DNA of 20,052 nucleotides from a bacterium. GTDB lineage: Bacteria > Patescibacteriota > Microgenomatia > Woykebacterales > RBG-16-39-9b. The notes beneath the pieces are model-generated. The model was not told where the DNA came from. It did not search any database and saw only the letters and a program-made list of their open reading frames with translations. Both the position numbers and the translations under genes were made by a program. This document shows, in pieces, positions 1-7,912 of this stretch; positions within the stretch are counted from its first letter, which is position 1; each line of letters starts with the position of its first letter. The stretch spans positions 1 to 20,052 of the forward strand of contig JAUYHE010000061.1 of the NCBI GenBank assembly GCA_030690175.1, in the 5' to 3' direction.

Positions 1-804
1 CCGTCTTATTTTGCCTACGCCTTCAAAAGTAAGGTGGATATTCTAAAAGTAACAACGATCTTTGCCGCTGGTGTGGCAGTAGTGATCGTGCCGATCGGGA
101 TTGGGATTGCCGCCCTAGCCTCTTTTTTTAGCTTGTATCACGAGTGGGTTTTCTTTGCAGGTGGGTCCTTTCTGGTTTTTCTTGGGGCGCTTTCTTTACT
201 TGGAAAGACTTTTGAGCTGCCTTTTGCCAAAACAAGCGTAAAATGGAACCCCCAGGATAAACTTTCAGTTTTTATTTTAGGAGTCTTTTCTGGTGCTGCA
301 AGTAGCTGTTGTGCCCCGGTTTTAGCGGGTGTTCTGACCCTTACAGCTATTTCTGCAACACTTATCCAAGCTGGTATCCTTGCTCTGGTGTACGTCTTTG
401 GAATGGTGTTTCCCCTATTTGTTATGGCTTACTTCTGGGACAGCTACCAATGGTCGAAAAGCCCCTTGGTTCGAGGGAAAATCTTACATTTCAAATTGTT
501 TGGTAAAGATTATCAAGTGCATACCACAAACTTAATAGCGGGTGTTATGTTCCTCTTTTTTGGTATTTTTGTGATTTATTTAGGGATTACCGGAACCGAG
601 TCAGCCGCACCTGGCTGGCAGAGATGGCTGTCTAGCTATGTAGCTGCGGGAATTGAGAATGTTGCGGCCTGGTCTAAGGGGTTTCCTGATTTTATCTTCC
701 TAGTTATTTTAGGTTTGATAGCAGCGTTATTCATATATAAAGGTTTCTTTTCAAAAGTTAAAAGACCTGAAGGAGGTAGTAATGATTCAAGCAGAGACAG
801 ATAA
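1..804 (+). CDS. DsbD/CcdA-type cytochrome c biogenesis membrane protein (5' partial)
   Basis: The frame is open from base 1 and already in family sequence (PSYFAYAFKSK), so the start lies outside the window; the GTG at 34 is probably internal. About six hydrophobic helices are visible. One carries SSCCAPV (around base 300), which matches the Cys-Pro region of the second half of the DsbD/CcdA transmembrane domain. The first-half cysteine motif would lie upstream. Family members pass electrons from cytoplasmic thioredoxin across the membrane to thiol proteins outside. The next gene, a membrane-anchored redoxin, overlaps the 3' end by 23 bases and is a natural partner, so the pair looks translationally coupled. 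The substrate cannot be told from sequence. The family call is firm, the exact role inferred. Confidence 0.82.
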   Translation, partial: PSYFAYAFKSKVDILKVTTIFAAGVAVVIVPIGIGIAALASFFSLYHEWVFFAGGSFLVFLGALSLLGKTFELPFAKTSVKWNPQDKLSVFILGVFSGAASSCCAPVLAGVLTLTAISATLIQAGILALVYVFGMVFPLFVMAYFWDSYQWSKSPLVRGKILHFKLFGKDYQVHTTNLIAGVMFLFFGIFVIYLGITGTESAAPGWQRWLSSYVAAGIENVAAWSKGFPDFIFLVILGLIAALFIYKGFFSKVKRPEGGSNDSSRDR

Positions 805-1486
805 AATAAAAAGACTGCCTAAAAAAGAACGGTTAAAGTTTTTTAGGGAGCAACAGGCCAAACAGCGTCAATCGCAACAAAGGAAAGGGCTGATTGTAAA
901 AGCAGTCATTGTTCTTGCTGCAGTCGCAACTATTATATTTTTTGGTTACCTCGTAGTTAACTCTAGCCCAAGTGGCCAAAACGTATCGTCTTCAAATATG
1001 ACTTCTCTTGGTAATTTAAAGCTTGGGGATCAGGCACCAGATTTTACATTACCAGCCACGAACGGTTCGACAGTTTCCCTCAGCCAATACAAAGGAAAGA
1101 ATGTCTTGCTTTACTTTCAAGAGGGAGTGATGTGTCAGCCTTGTTGGAAGCAGATTGGAACCATGCAGAAAAATAGTGATAAATTTAAGGCAGTTGAAAC
1201 TGAGGTTATCGCTATCGGTGTAGACACTACCGCTGACTGGGGTCCAATTTTGAGAGCAGAAGGTATTACCACAATACCGGTGCTAGTTGATTTCGATCGG
1301 AAGGTTTCAAAAGCGTACGGCGTTCTTAGTCTACCTTCACAGATGCATTCAGACAGGCCTGGTCACACGTTTGTGCTGGTTGATAAAAACGGTAAGATAG
1401 CCTGGATTGCTGACTACCCAACCATGAGGTCTACCGAGCAAGAAATACTCGATTACATCAAGAAAGCCCTAGGAGGAGATTCCTAA
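782..1486 (+). CDS. Membrane-anchored redoxin / thioredoxin-fold protein
   Basis: This 234-residue protein has a basic, Gln/Lys-rich N-terminus (1-36), one membrane helix (about 38-58), a Ser/Asn-rich linker, then an AhpC/TSA-redoxin domain from about residue 78 (LKLGDQAPDFTLP). The active-site region reads GVMCQPCWKQ, a CxxC at C118-C121. That resembles thioredoxin-like reductases such as ResA/TlpA more than a one-Cys peroxiredoxin. The GHTFVLVDKNGKI segment is a typical redoxin C-terminal strand. The domain should face the cell exterior and be re-reduced by the upstream CcdA-like protein. The start is set by AGGAGGT at 771-777. It could reduce protein disulfides or peroxides; sequence alone does not decide. 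Confidence 0.85.
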   Translation: MIQAETDKIKRLPKKERLKFFREQQAKQRQSQQRKGLIVKAVIVLAAVATIIFFGYLVVNSSPSGQNVSSSNMTSLGNLKLGDQAPDFTLPATNGSTVSLSQYKGKNVLLYFQEGVMCQPCWKQIGTMQKNSDKFKAVETEVIAIGVDTTADWGPILRAEGITTIPVLVDFDRKVSKAYGVLSLPSQMHSDRPGHTFVLVDKNGKIAWIADYPTMRSTEQEILDYIKKALGGDS

Positions 1487-1490
1487 ACTT

Positions 1491-2600
1491 ATGCTTTTCA
1501 TTGCCTTAAAAAATCTTTTTCAAGAAAAAACTAGACTTTTAATAAGTGTGGGTGGAGTCGCTTTTAGCGCATTACTAATTATTGTTTTGGTTGGTTTGTA
1601 TCAGGGCTGGCAAAACAAAATGGGAGAGTATATACGTAATCTTCCCGCAGATCTCTGGGTCGCTCAGGAAGGTTCAAAGGATATGTTTCACAGTGTCTCC
1701 GTAATTTCTTTAGAGGATGAAAACAAGATCAAATCGATAGAAGGAGTTTCTCAGGTGGCCGCTTTTAGCGGGAGACAATTGGAAGTGGATTTCAACGGGA
1801 AACAAGCTGCAACCTACGTAGTTGGTTTTGACACTTCCTCGCGAGTTGGTGGACCACTGCGGGTAATAAAAGGTAAATCTGCCCCCTCCAACGGAGAAAT
1901 TATTATAGATAAAATATTTGCTGATGATAACGATCTAGAGATCGGTGATAGGTTCCCTATCGGAACAGAAGAATTTGAAGTAGCAGGTATTTCTGAAGGA
2001 GGAAGCTTAATTACCTTTCAGTATTCCTTTGTTACGAAGGAAGACGCGGAAAGACTTTTTAAACTGCAGGGTGTAACGAACTATTTTATGGTTACCCTTT
2101 TGGATGACTCAAAAAGTGGCTTTGTAGCCAAGAGAATTAAAGAGCTGATTCCAAGCACTAAAGTTTTTACTAGAAGAGAATTTGTCGATAAAAATACTGA
2201 AATTGTTACCGAGACTTTTCTGCCTATTATTTTGGTTTTAGTTCTTATTGGTTTTGCCGTAGGTGTGGCGGTGATTGGTTTGACGATTTTTACCTCGACA
2301 ATTGAAAAATCGCGTGAATATGGCGTTCTAAAGGCGATTGGAATAAGAAACAGCCAACTCTACCTAATTGTTGTCCAGCAGGCTTTAGTAGCTGGTGTAG
2401 CGGGTTACCTGATTGGTCTTGGTTTCGCTTTTTCACTTAGCCTTGTTGTTGGACAATTTGTGCCAGAATTTATCACTCTTTTTAGAGTTATAGATATAGT
2501 CTGGATTTTTGGAGCTACTTTATTGATGGCTATCTTAGCGGCGTTTGTCCCAAGTAGGAGAATAGCCCACATAAATCCAGCGGAGGTGTTCAAGGCATGA
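1491..2600 (+). CDS. ABC transporter permease, FtsX/MacB type
   Basis: The 369-residue protein has the FtsX/MacB topology: one N-terminal helix (about 15-38), a large extracytoplasmic domain (about 45-240), then three C-terminal helices. The cytoplasmic turn EKSREYGVLKAIGIRNSQL is diagnostic of FtsX-domain permeases, and the C-terminus (PSRRIAHINPAEVFKA) matches the family end. Such permeases move lipoproteins, peptides or drugs by mechanotransmission rather than by a classical channel. It starts 4 bases after the redoxin stop and shares an ATGA overlap with the ATPase gene downstream, so the two are one transporter. No separate membrane-fusion protein gene is seen here. The substrate is unknown. 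Confidence 0.88.
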   Translation: MLFIALKNLFQEKTRLLISVGGVAFSALLIIVLVGLYQGWQNKMGEYIRNLPADLWVAQEGSKDMFHSVSVISLEDENKIKSIEGVSQVAAFSGRQLEVDFNGKQAATYVVGFDTSSRVGGPLRVIKGKSAPSNGEIIIDKIFADDNDLEIGDRFPIGTEEFEVAGISEGGSLITFQYSFVTKEDAERLFKLQGVTNYFMVTLLDDSKSGFVAKRIKELIPSTKVFTRREFVDKNTEIVTETFLPIILVLVLIGFAVGVAVIGLTIFTSTIEKSREYGVLKAIGIRNSQLYLIVVQQALVAGVAGYLIGLGFAFSLSLVVGQFVPEFITLFRVIDIVWIFGATLLMAILAAFVPSRRIAHINPAEVFKA

Positions 2601-3316
2601 GTTTGATAGCAAACAGCGTAACCAAAATTTACGACAAAGGCCGACCTAGTGAGGTGAAAGCGGTGGACAATGTTTCGCTGACGGTAAATCCTGGAGAAAT
2701 CTACCTTTTGATGGGCCCTTCCGGATCTGGAAAAACCACCCTGATTACGATCCTAGGCGGTCTTTTATCGGCTACAGAAGGTGTAGTAACGGTGAACGGT
2801 GAAGATATTACAAAATTGAAGGAAAACAAACTACCAAAGTTTCGGTTGAACAACATTGGTTTTATTTTTCAATCGTTCAACCTGCTTTCAGCCTTGACAG
2901 CTACCGAAAACGTAGCCGTGCCTTTGATTGCTAAAGGTGTTTCTAGAAAAAAATCTTTAGAGCAAGCAAGGAGTTTGCTAAAAATTCTGGGTCTAGAAAA
3001 TCGTTCGAACAATAAACCAGCCGATCTTTCAGGCGGTGAAAAACAAAGGGTTGCAATCGCTCGAGCTCTGATAACTGACCCGGCTGTTTTATTGGCTGAC
3101 GAGCCGACAGCCAATCTTGATTCAAAAAACGGTCACGAGGTGATGATGAAACTTTGCGGGATAGCTTGCGAACAAAATAAATCAGTAATTATCGTCAGCC
3201 ATGATAGCCGAATCAAAGAAATCGCCCACAAGGTCCTTTGGGTAGAAGATGGAAAACTTACCAAAGAGGAGGAAGGAAACCACAAAAAAGTTTGTCCTCA
3301 TGAAAATTTAGTTTGA
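2597..3316 (+). CDS. ABC transporter ATP-binding protein, LolD/MacB type
   Basis: The 239-residue ATPase has a Walker A GPSGSGKTT at about 41-49, a Q-loop (FIFQSFNLL), the signature LSGGEKQRVAIARAL, Walker B VLLADEPT with D-loop ANLD, and the H-loop VSHD. This order and the FNLL segment are typical of the LolD/MacB group that pairs with FtsX-type permeases. Its ATG overlaps the permease stop (ATGA at 2597-2600). The C-terminus adds a short Lys/Glu/His tail ending KKVCPHENLV. It powers the adjacent permease at the inner membrane face. The family is certain; the transported substrate is not known. Confidence 0.92.
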   Translation: MSLIANSVTKIYDKGRPSEVKAVDNVSLTVNPGEIYLLMGPSGSGKTTLITILGGLLSATEGVVTVNGEDITKLKENKLPKFRLNNIGFIFQSFNLLSALTATENVAVPLIAKGVSRKKSLEQARSLLKILGLENRSNNKPADLSGGEKQRVAIARALITDPAVLLADEPTANLDSKNGHEVMMKLCGIACEQNKSVIIVSHDSRIKEIAHKVLWVEDGKLTKEEEGNHKKVCPHENLV

Positions 3317-3320
3317 ATTG

Positions 3321-4595
3321 ATGGAAAAACCCGCCAAGTCAAAAATTGTAATTCTTGGAGCTGGATTTGCTGGGGTAAGAGTTGCCCTAGATTTAGCAAA
3401 GTCTGCCCCAGAATTAGAAATAATTCTAATCAACAAAAACGCTTATCATGAGTTTCATCCCGATTTTTATGAAATAGCGGCTGCTTCATTGCCAGAAAGT
3501 CAAAGAAAACAGGTGCCACGTCTTACTTATGAGAGTCTCAAAGGGTCGGTAGCAATCCCACTAGCAGAAATTTTTGGAAACACAAATATGAAAATCGTTA
3601 TTAACTCGGTAGTTTCTTTAGATTTTAAATCTCAAGAAGTTGTTTTAAGGGGTATGAAAAGGCTGAGTTACGACTTTCTTGTTTTAGCTTTAGGATCTGA
3701 AACAAATTATTTTAATATTCCAGACCTCAAACAATTCTCTCTTCCTTTAAAAAGTGTTGACGACGCTTTGAATATTAGAAACGAAATCGATGAAATATTT
3801 GCTCGTAAGAAAGAGAAAGAAAAAATCAATATCATCGTCGGCGGCGGCGGTTTTACTGGTTGTGAATTGGCGGGAGAATTAGTTGGTTTCTTACGAACTT
3901 TAAGCAAGATCCATGCTCACAAACAGCATGAGGTTAGACTCTCGGTGGTTGAGGCTAGCCCAGTATTAATAAATGGCGCCTCGACATCTGTCCAACAAGC
4001 GGCCGAAAAAAGGTTGAGGTCGTTAGGTGTAGAGATTTACTTAAATAGTAAGATTACAAATGTTAGTAAATCAACTCTATTTACCGACCCACATTTGGTA
4101 CTTCCTTTCGATTTACTTATCTGGACCGCTGGGGTCAGATCAAATAGCTTAGTGGATAGATTAGCTGGCGTTCATACCGAAAAAACTTGCTTAATAGTAG
4201 ATAAATCTTTACGGATTATTCCTTTAAAAAATGTTTTTGCTGTTGGCGATCTGGCTTACTGTTTCGATGAAGAAAATAGTACTCAAGTGGCTGCTACGGC
4301 CCAAACAGCGATAGATCAAGCCAAATATACTGCAAAAAACATTGACCACTTAATAAAAAACGAACCTTTGATTTTGTATAAACCAAAGAAACCGAAATTT
4401 ATTATTCCTCTTGGAGGAAAATTTGCCGTCGGAGAAATTGCTGGCCTTGTTCTAGAAGGGATTGAAGCCTGGTGGTTGAAACGGGCAGCCGCACTTGGCT
4501 ACTTTGCATCGGTTTTACCTACTACAAAAGCATTTCAGCTTTGGTCAGCAGGCAATAAATTTTTTGTTAGTAATGATTACGAAGATGTTCAGTGA
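3321..4595 (+). CDS. Type II NADH dehydrogenase-like FAD/NAD(P) oxidoreductase
   Basis: This protein of about 424 residues has the two-dinucleotide-fold layout of NDH-2. An N-terminal FAD motif reads ILGAGFAGV, the central NAD(P)H motif IIVGGGGFTGCELAGEL, and the late FAD-contact motif VFAVGDLAY. The C-terminus (WWLKRAAALGYFASVLPTTKAFQLW) could form the amphipathic membrane-binding region of NDH-2. Family members oxidise NADH and reduce quinone without pumping protons; some relatives are sulfide:quinone reductases or use other acceptors. ATG at 3321 is preferred; an adjoining TTG at 3318 is possible. It follows the ABC ATPase stop by 4 bases, so it is likely co-transcribed. No quinone or terminal oxidase genes occur in the window, so the acceptor is open. 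Confidence 0.85.
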   Translation: MEKPAKSKIVILGAGFAGVRVALDLAKSAPELEIILINKNAYHEFHPDFYEIAAASLPESQRKQVPRLTYESLKGSVAIPLAEIFGNTNMKIVINSVVSLDFKSQEVVLRGMKRLSYDFLVLALGSETNYFNIPDLKQFSLPLKSVDDALNIRNEIDEIFARKKEKEKINIIVGGGGFTGCELAGELVGFLRTLSKIHAHKQHEVRLSVVEASPVLINGASTSVQQAAEKRLRSLGVEIYLNSKITNVSKSTLFTDPHLVLPFDLLIWTAGVRSNSLVDRLAGVHTEKTCLIVDKSLRIIPLKNVFAVGDLAYCFDEENSTQVAATAQTAIDQAKYTAKNIDHLIKNEPLILYKPKKPKFIIPLGGKFAVGEIAGLVLEGIEAWWLKRAAALGYFASVLPTTKAFQLWSAGNKFFVSNDYEDVQ

Positions 4596-4627
4596 TAAGA
4601 CATAATTTTGAAGACCCTGCTAGGCTT

Positions 4628-4669
4628 TATAATAAAATTATTGACACTTACTGTAATCTGACTTAGGAG
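4628..4669 (+). promoter_or_regulatory. Possible promoter and RBS of the metal ATPase gene
   Basis: The gap of about 80 bases before the P-type ATPase has TATAAT at 4628-4633 with no good -35 at 17 bases, and AATAAAATTATT, an A/T-rich inverted repeat, immediately after it. The ribosome-binding site AGGAG (4665-4669) sits 7 bases before the ATG and is convincing. A TTGACA at 4641 lacks a -10. No CsoR-, CueR- or CopY-like operator was recognised. Confidence 0.35.
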
Positions 4670-4676
4670 TTTAAAA

Positions 4677-6917
4677 ATGGAAACATCCGAAAGTAAAAAA
4701 AGTAATAACTACATTTGCCCAATGCACCCAGAAGTTGTCTCCGACAAGCCGGGTTCTTGTTCGAAGTGTGGAATGACTCTTGTACCAACTGAAAAGAAAA
4801 CTTCCAAAGGAGAGGATCACAGTGCTCATATGAGTCATGAGATGAAACCGGCTACCGAAATGAATTTTTGGGAAAGGTTCAAAATGAGTATGACTATGAG
4901 TATGGGTATGGAGCATGCTGGTTTAGCTGGAAGAGAGATGGCCAGATTGATGGAGCAGGATATCCGTAACAAGTTTTTCTTTGCCTTGATTCTATCTATC
5001 CCGATAATTGCTTACTCACCGTTAGGAACTGAGTTTTTTAAGTTGAGTTTGCCCGAGCCGATTACCGCAACCTGGATCCTTCTTATTTTAACAACCCCGG
5101 TCTTTTTCTATTCTGGTTGGATTTTTCTTTACTCAACCTACAAAGCTCTGCAAGCAAAGACTTTGAATATGGCAGTTTTAATTGCAGTGGGTATTACCGC
5201 TGCTTACGCTTTTAGTGTTTTACTTACCCTCTTGGGAAGTACCGATTCCTACTATGAAGCCGCCGCTCTTCTAATTACCTTCGTTCTTTTCGGCCACTGG
5301 ATGGAAATGAAATCTCGTCGCGGTACAACTGATGCCCTACAAGCCCTTTTTGCTCTCGTTCCTCCACAAGCAAGAGTTATTAAAGACGGCAAAGAGCAAC
5401 TGATACCAACCTCAGAAGTGGAGCTAAGCGACATTGTAGTCCTAAAACCTGGTGACAAAGTGCCAGTTGATGGGGAAATTATTGACGGTGAAACAGCCAT
5501 TGACGAATCCCTGGTTACCGGTGAGTCACTTCCGGTTGCAAAGAAAAAAGGTGATAGTGCGATTGGTGGTTCTATTAATACCTCAGGATCAGTGCAGTTT
5601 AAAGCAACAAAAATTGGTGAAGATACTGCCCTTGCCCAAATAGTTAAAATGGTTGAGACGGCTCAAAACTCCAAAGCCCCTGGGCAAAAACTTGCGGACA
5701 GGTTTGCAAAATATTTGGTTATTGTTGCCGTTGGTGGTGGTTTATTAACTTTTTCAATTTGGTTTTTTATTCTCGGTCAACCACTCCTTTTTGCTTTAAC
5801 CTTTGCTATTTCAACTGTAGTAATTGCCTGTCCGGATGCCTTGGGTTTGGCTACACCGACGGCTGTTGCAGTCGGAACTGGGCTTGGAGCCAAACATAAC
5901 ATTTTAATTAAAGATGCACCAACCTTGGAACAAGTCTCCAAAGTTCAAGCAGTTGTTTTTGATAAGACCGGCACTTTAACAGAAGGAAAGCCAAAAGTTA
6001 CAGCAATTGCAACTGTCGACAGCCTTAACGAGGACGAGGCTTTGAGATTGATTGGAGCAGCAGAAGCAAAATCGTCCCACCCCTTGAGCAAAGCTGTTTT
6101 AGATGAGGTCGAACGAAGAAAGCTAGTTTTACCAAAAAATGTTGAGAAATTTGAGAACTTATCTGGTCTTGGAGTAAAAGCGGTGGTTGATGACAAAAGT
6201 GTTTTGGTGGGTACAGTTAAACTAATGAAGGAAAACAAAGTTGATTTAAGAGACCTGGAAAGTAAAATCAATGAGCTACTTTCAGAGGGAAACACAATTA
6301 TGGTTCTAGCAGTTGACGGGAAAGCGACAGCCGTGGTTAGTGTAGCCGACCCAATAAAACCAAATGCTAAAAAAGCTGTCGAAAGGTTGAATCAGTTGGG
6401 GATAGAAATAGCGATGATCACCGGTGATAACGAAAAAACAGCACAATCAATAGCCAAGAATATTGGTATTAAAAGAGTCTTTGCAGAAGTACTTCCTGCC
6501 GAAAAAGCAAACTATGTTAGAAAGCTTCAAGAAGAAGGTAAGTTTGTAGCAATGGTAGGAGATGGGGTCAACGATGCTCCCGCTCTGGCCCAGGCAGATA
6601 TTGGCATTGCTATTGGGGCAGGGACTGATGTAGCTATCGAAACCGCCAATGTTGTCCTTATGAAATCAGATCCTGCTGATGTACTTCGTGCCATTAGACT
6701 TTCCAAAGCAACAGTAACTAAGATGAAACAAAATCTTTTTTGGGCTTCCATTTACAACCTTCTAGCCATCCCAATTGCTGCTGGTATACTTTACCCAAGC
6801 TTTGGTATTTCTTTGAGGCCGGAAATTGCTGCACTTTTGATGAGCGCTTCTTCAATAATTGTGGCAACTAATGCAGTTTTACTCAACCGAGCGGAAAAGG
6901 ACTTAGTCACTGTTTAA
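4677..6917 (+). CDS. P1B-type heavy-metal (Cu/Ag-like) ATPase with CPD motif
   Basis: The 746-residue metal pump starts with a heavy-metal-binding domain (CPMHPEV near residue 15, CSKCGM near 34), then a Met/His-rich stretch at about 48-80. The catalytic core is complete: TGE at 281-283, the phosphorylation motif DKTGT at 429, the HP motif at 468-469, TGDN near 583 and GDGVNDAP at 629. The transmembrane metal site reads CPDALGLATP (C385-P386-D387), where Cu+ pumps have CPC and CopB-like pumps CPH. The N-terminus favours Cu+ or Ag+ export, but the Asp leaves specificity open. It has a good RBS (AGGAG at 4665) and heads a set with the DUF1684 and small membrane genes. No soluble metallochaperone is adjacent. 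Confidence 0.93.
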   Translation: METSESKKSNNYICPMHPEVVSDKPGSCSKCGMTLVPTEKKTSKGEDHSAHMSHEMKPATEMNFWERFKMSMTMSMGMEHAGLAGREMARLMEQDIRNKFFFALILSIPIIAYSPLGTEFFKLSLPEPITATWILLILTTPVFFYSGWIFLYSTYKALQAKTLNMAVLIAVGITAAYAFSVLLTLLGSTDSYYEAAALLITFVLFGHWMEMKSRRGTTDALQALFALVPPQARVIKDGKEQLIPTSEVELSDIVVLKPGDKVPVDGEIIDGETAIDESLVTGESLPVAKKKGDSAIGGSINTSGSVQFKATKIGEDTALAQIVKMVETAQNSKAPGQKLADRFAKYLVIVAVGGGLLTFSIWFFILGQPLLFALTFAISTVVIACPDALGLATPTAVAVGTGLGAKHNILIKDAPTLEQVSKVQAVVFDKTGTLTEGKPKVTAIATVDSLNEDEALRLIGAAEAKSSHPLSKAVLDEVERRKLVLPKNVEKFENLSGLGVKAVVDDKSVLVGTVKLMKENKVDLRDLESKINELLSEGNTIMVLAVDGKATAVVSVADPIKPNAKKAVERLNQLGIEIAMITGDNEKTAQSIAKNIGIKRVFAEVLPAEKANYVRKLQEEGKFVAMVGDGVNDAPALAQADIGIAIGAGTDVAIETANVVLMKSDPADVLRAIRLSKATVTKMKQNLFWASIYNLLAIPIAAGILYPSFGISLRPEIAALLMSASSIIVATNAVLLNRAEKDLVTV

Positions 6918-6938
6918 TCAAAAAAGTAGTTTATTTTT

Positions 6939-7463
6939 ATGGATGAGCCAAGTTTAATAAAATTTAGGAAAGAAAAAGACGAGCATTGGAGACAAGATAA
7001 AGAGTCTCCGTTTACTGAAAAACAAAAGGAAAGTTTTGTTGGCCTAAATTACTTTTCTCCAAATCCGCATCTTTATTTTGAATTGCCTTTAGAAACAAAT
7101 ACTCCAGGTGTTGGTGAAGAAGTTATAATCCACACAACCGGTGGGGATAAACAAATTTACAAAAAGGCCGGAAAAATCTCTTTTCAAGTCGATGGTAAGA
7201 ATCTCGAAGTAGTTGTTTACGAAGATCCGGAAATTGAACAGTACCAGTATTACCTACTTTTTAAAGATCAGACAACAGGTAAAGAAACCTATGAGAATGG
7301 TCGAATGCTTCAAATTGAAGGGAAGGGGGACAAATTGGTAGTAGATTTTAACTACGCTTACAATCCATACAGTTCTTACAACGAAAATTGGGACTGCCCA
7401 ATAATACCAGAAGAAACCCACTTACCCGTCAGAATCGAGGCAGGAGAAAAGAAATTTAGATAA
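6939..7463 (+). CDS. DUF1684 family protein
   Basis: The 174-residue soluble protein has no signal peptide or membrane helix. It shows features I associate with DUF1684: an N-terminal FRKEKDEHWR, a region like SPFTEKQKESFVGLNYF, a central KDQTTGKETYENGRML, and the C-terminal pattern DFNYAYNPYSSYNENWDCPIIP followed by EAGEK. The conserved core, with DFN, AYNP and CP, looks intact. The biochemical function of the family is unknown to me. It starts 21 bases after the ATPase stop without a clear Shine-Dalgarno and ends 5 bases before the next gene, so it is probably co-transcribed with the metal pump. Confidence 0.8.
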   Translation: MDEPSLIKFRKEKDEHWRQDKESPFTEKQKESFVGLNYFSPNPHLYFELPLETNTPGVGEEVIIHTTGGDKQIYKKAGKISFQVDGKNLEVVVYEDPEIEQYQYYLLFKDQTTGKETYENGRMLQIEGKGDKLVVDFNYAYNPYSSYNENWDCPIIPEETHLPVRIEAGEKKFR

Positions 7464-7468
7464 CTACC

Positions 7469-7882
7469 ATGAAGAATCTTTCCTCTGGTTTTGGAAATTT
7501 CCTTTCCTGGATTGCTACCCCGTTAGTTGTTATGTGTCCGTTATGTATATTCACCGCTGCTTTTATTGCTGTAGGGCAGGTCAGCTTTCTTTTTGCCTTA
7601 GCAAGGATTTTAACACCTATCTTAATCACTCTCATCTTGATAAGTATTTTAAGCTTTTATCTAAGCTACAAATCACATAAAAATTTGTACCCTTTTGCCT
7701 TTTCTCTTATTGGTGGTGCAGGAGTAATCTACGCGAATGTAGCCGTTGCGCCAACTATTTTGTTTCAAGTGTTTGGAATTTTATTATTAGGCACAGCAGC
7801 TTTAATTGATTTAAATTTACGTTTAAGTAAGAGAGAGGACTGTGAAGCTTGTCAGGGGAATGGTAGTTTACATAGTCATTAG
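7469..7882 (+). CDS. Small Cys-containing membrane protein, possibly MerC/MerT-like
   Basis: The 137-residue protein has about four hydrophobic segments (roughly 12-32, 36-62, 70-88 and 92-112). The first contains MCPLCIF, a CPxC-like pair of cysteines in the membrane. The cytoplasmic C-terminus ends CEACQGNGSLHSH, a CxxC followed by two histidines. Paired membrane cysteines plus a Cys/His tail resemble small metal-uptake or transfer proteins such as MerC or MerT, but I cannot match it clearly to a family. Its place directly after the P1B ATPase and DUF1684 genes supports a metal-linked role. It is the last gene of the + strand run and converges on the Lon-like gene, with no obvious terminator between. 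Confidence 0.6.
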   Translation: MKNLSSGFGNFLSWIATPLVVMCPLCIFTAAFIAVGQVSFLFALARILTPILITLILISILSFYLSYKSHKNLYPFAFSLIGGAGVIYANVAVAPTILFQVFGILLLGTAALIDLNLRLSKREDCEACQGNGSLHSH

Positions 7883-7912
7883 GATTAACCGCTCTTCAGA
7901 AAACACTTTAAA

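Noticed and set aside
4641..4669. Promoter with TTGACA at 4641
   Set aside because: The -10 position 17 bases later falls on the ribosome-binding site (TTAGGA) and does not match.
7883..7912. Lost Lon protease domain by frameshift
   Set aside because: Downstream of the Lon-like stop on the - strand lies an opposite-strand gene with a good coding pattern and no Ser-Lys protease motif in any - strand frame that I could see.
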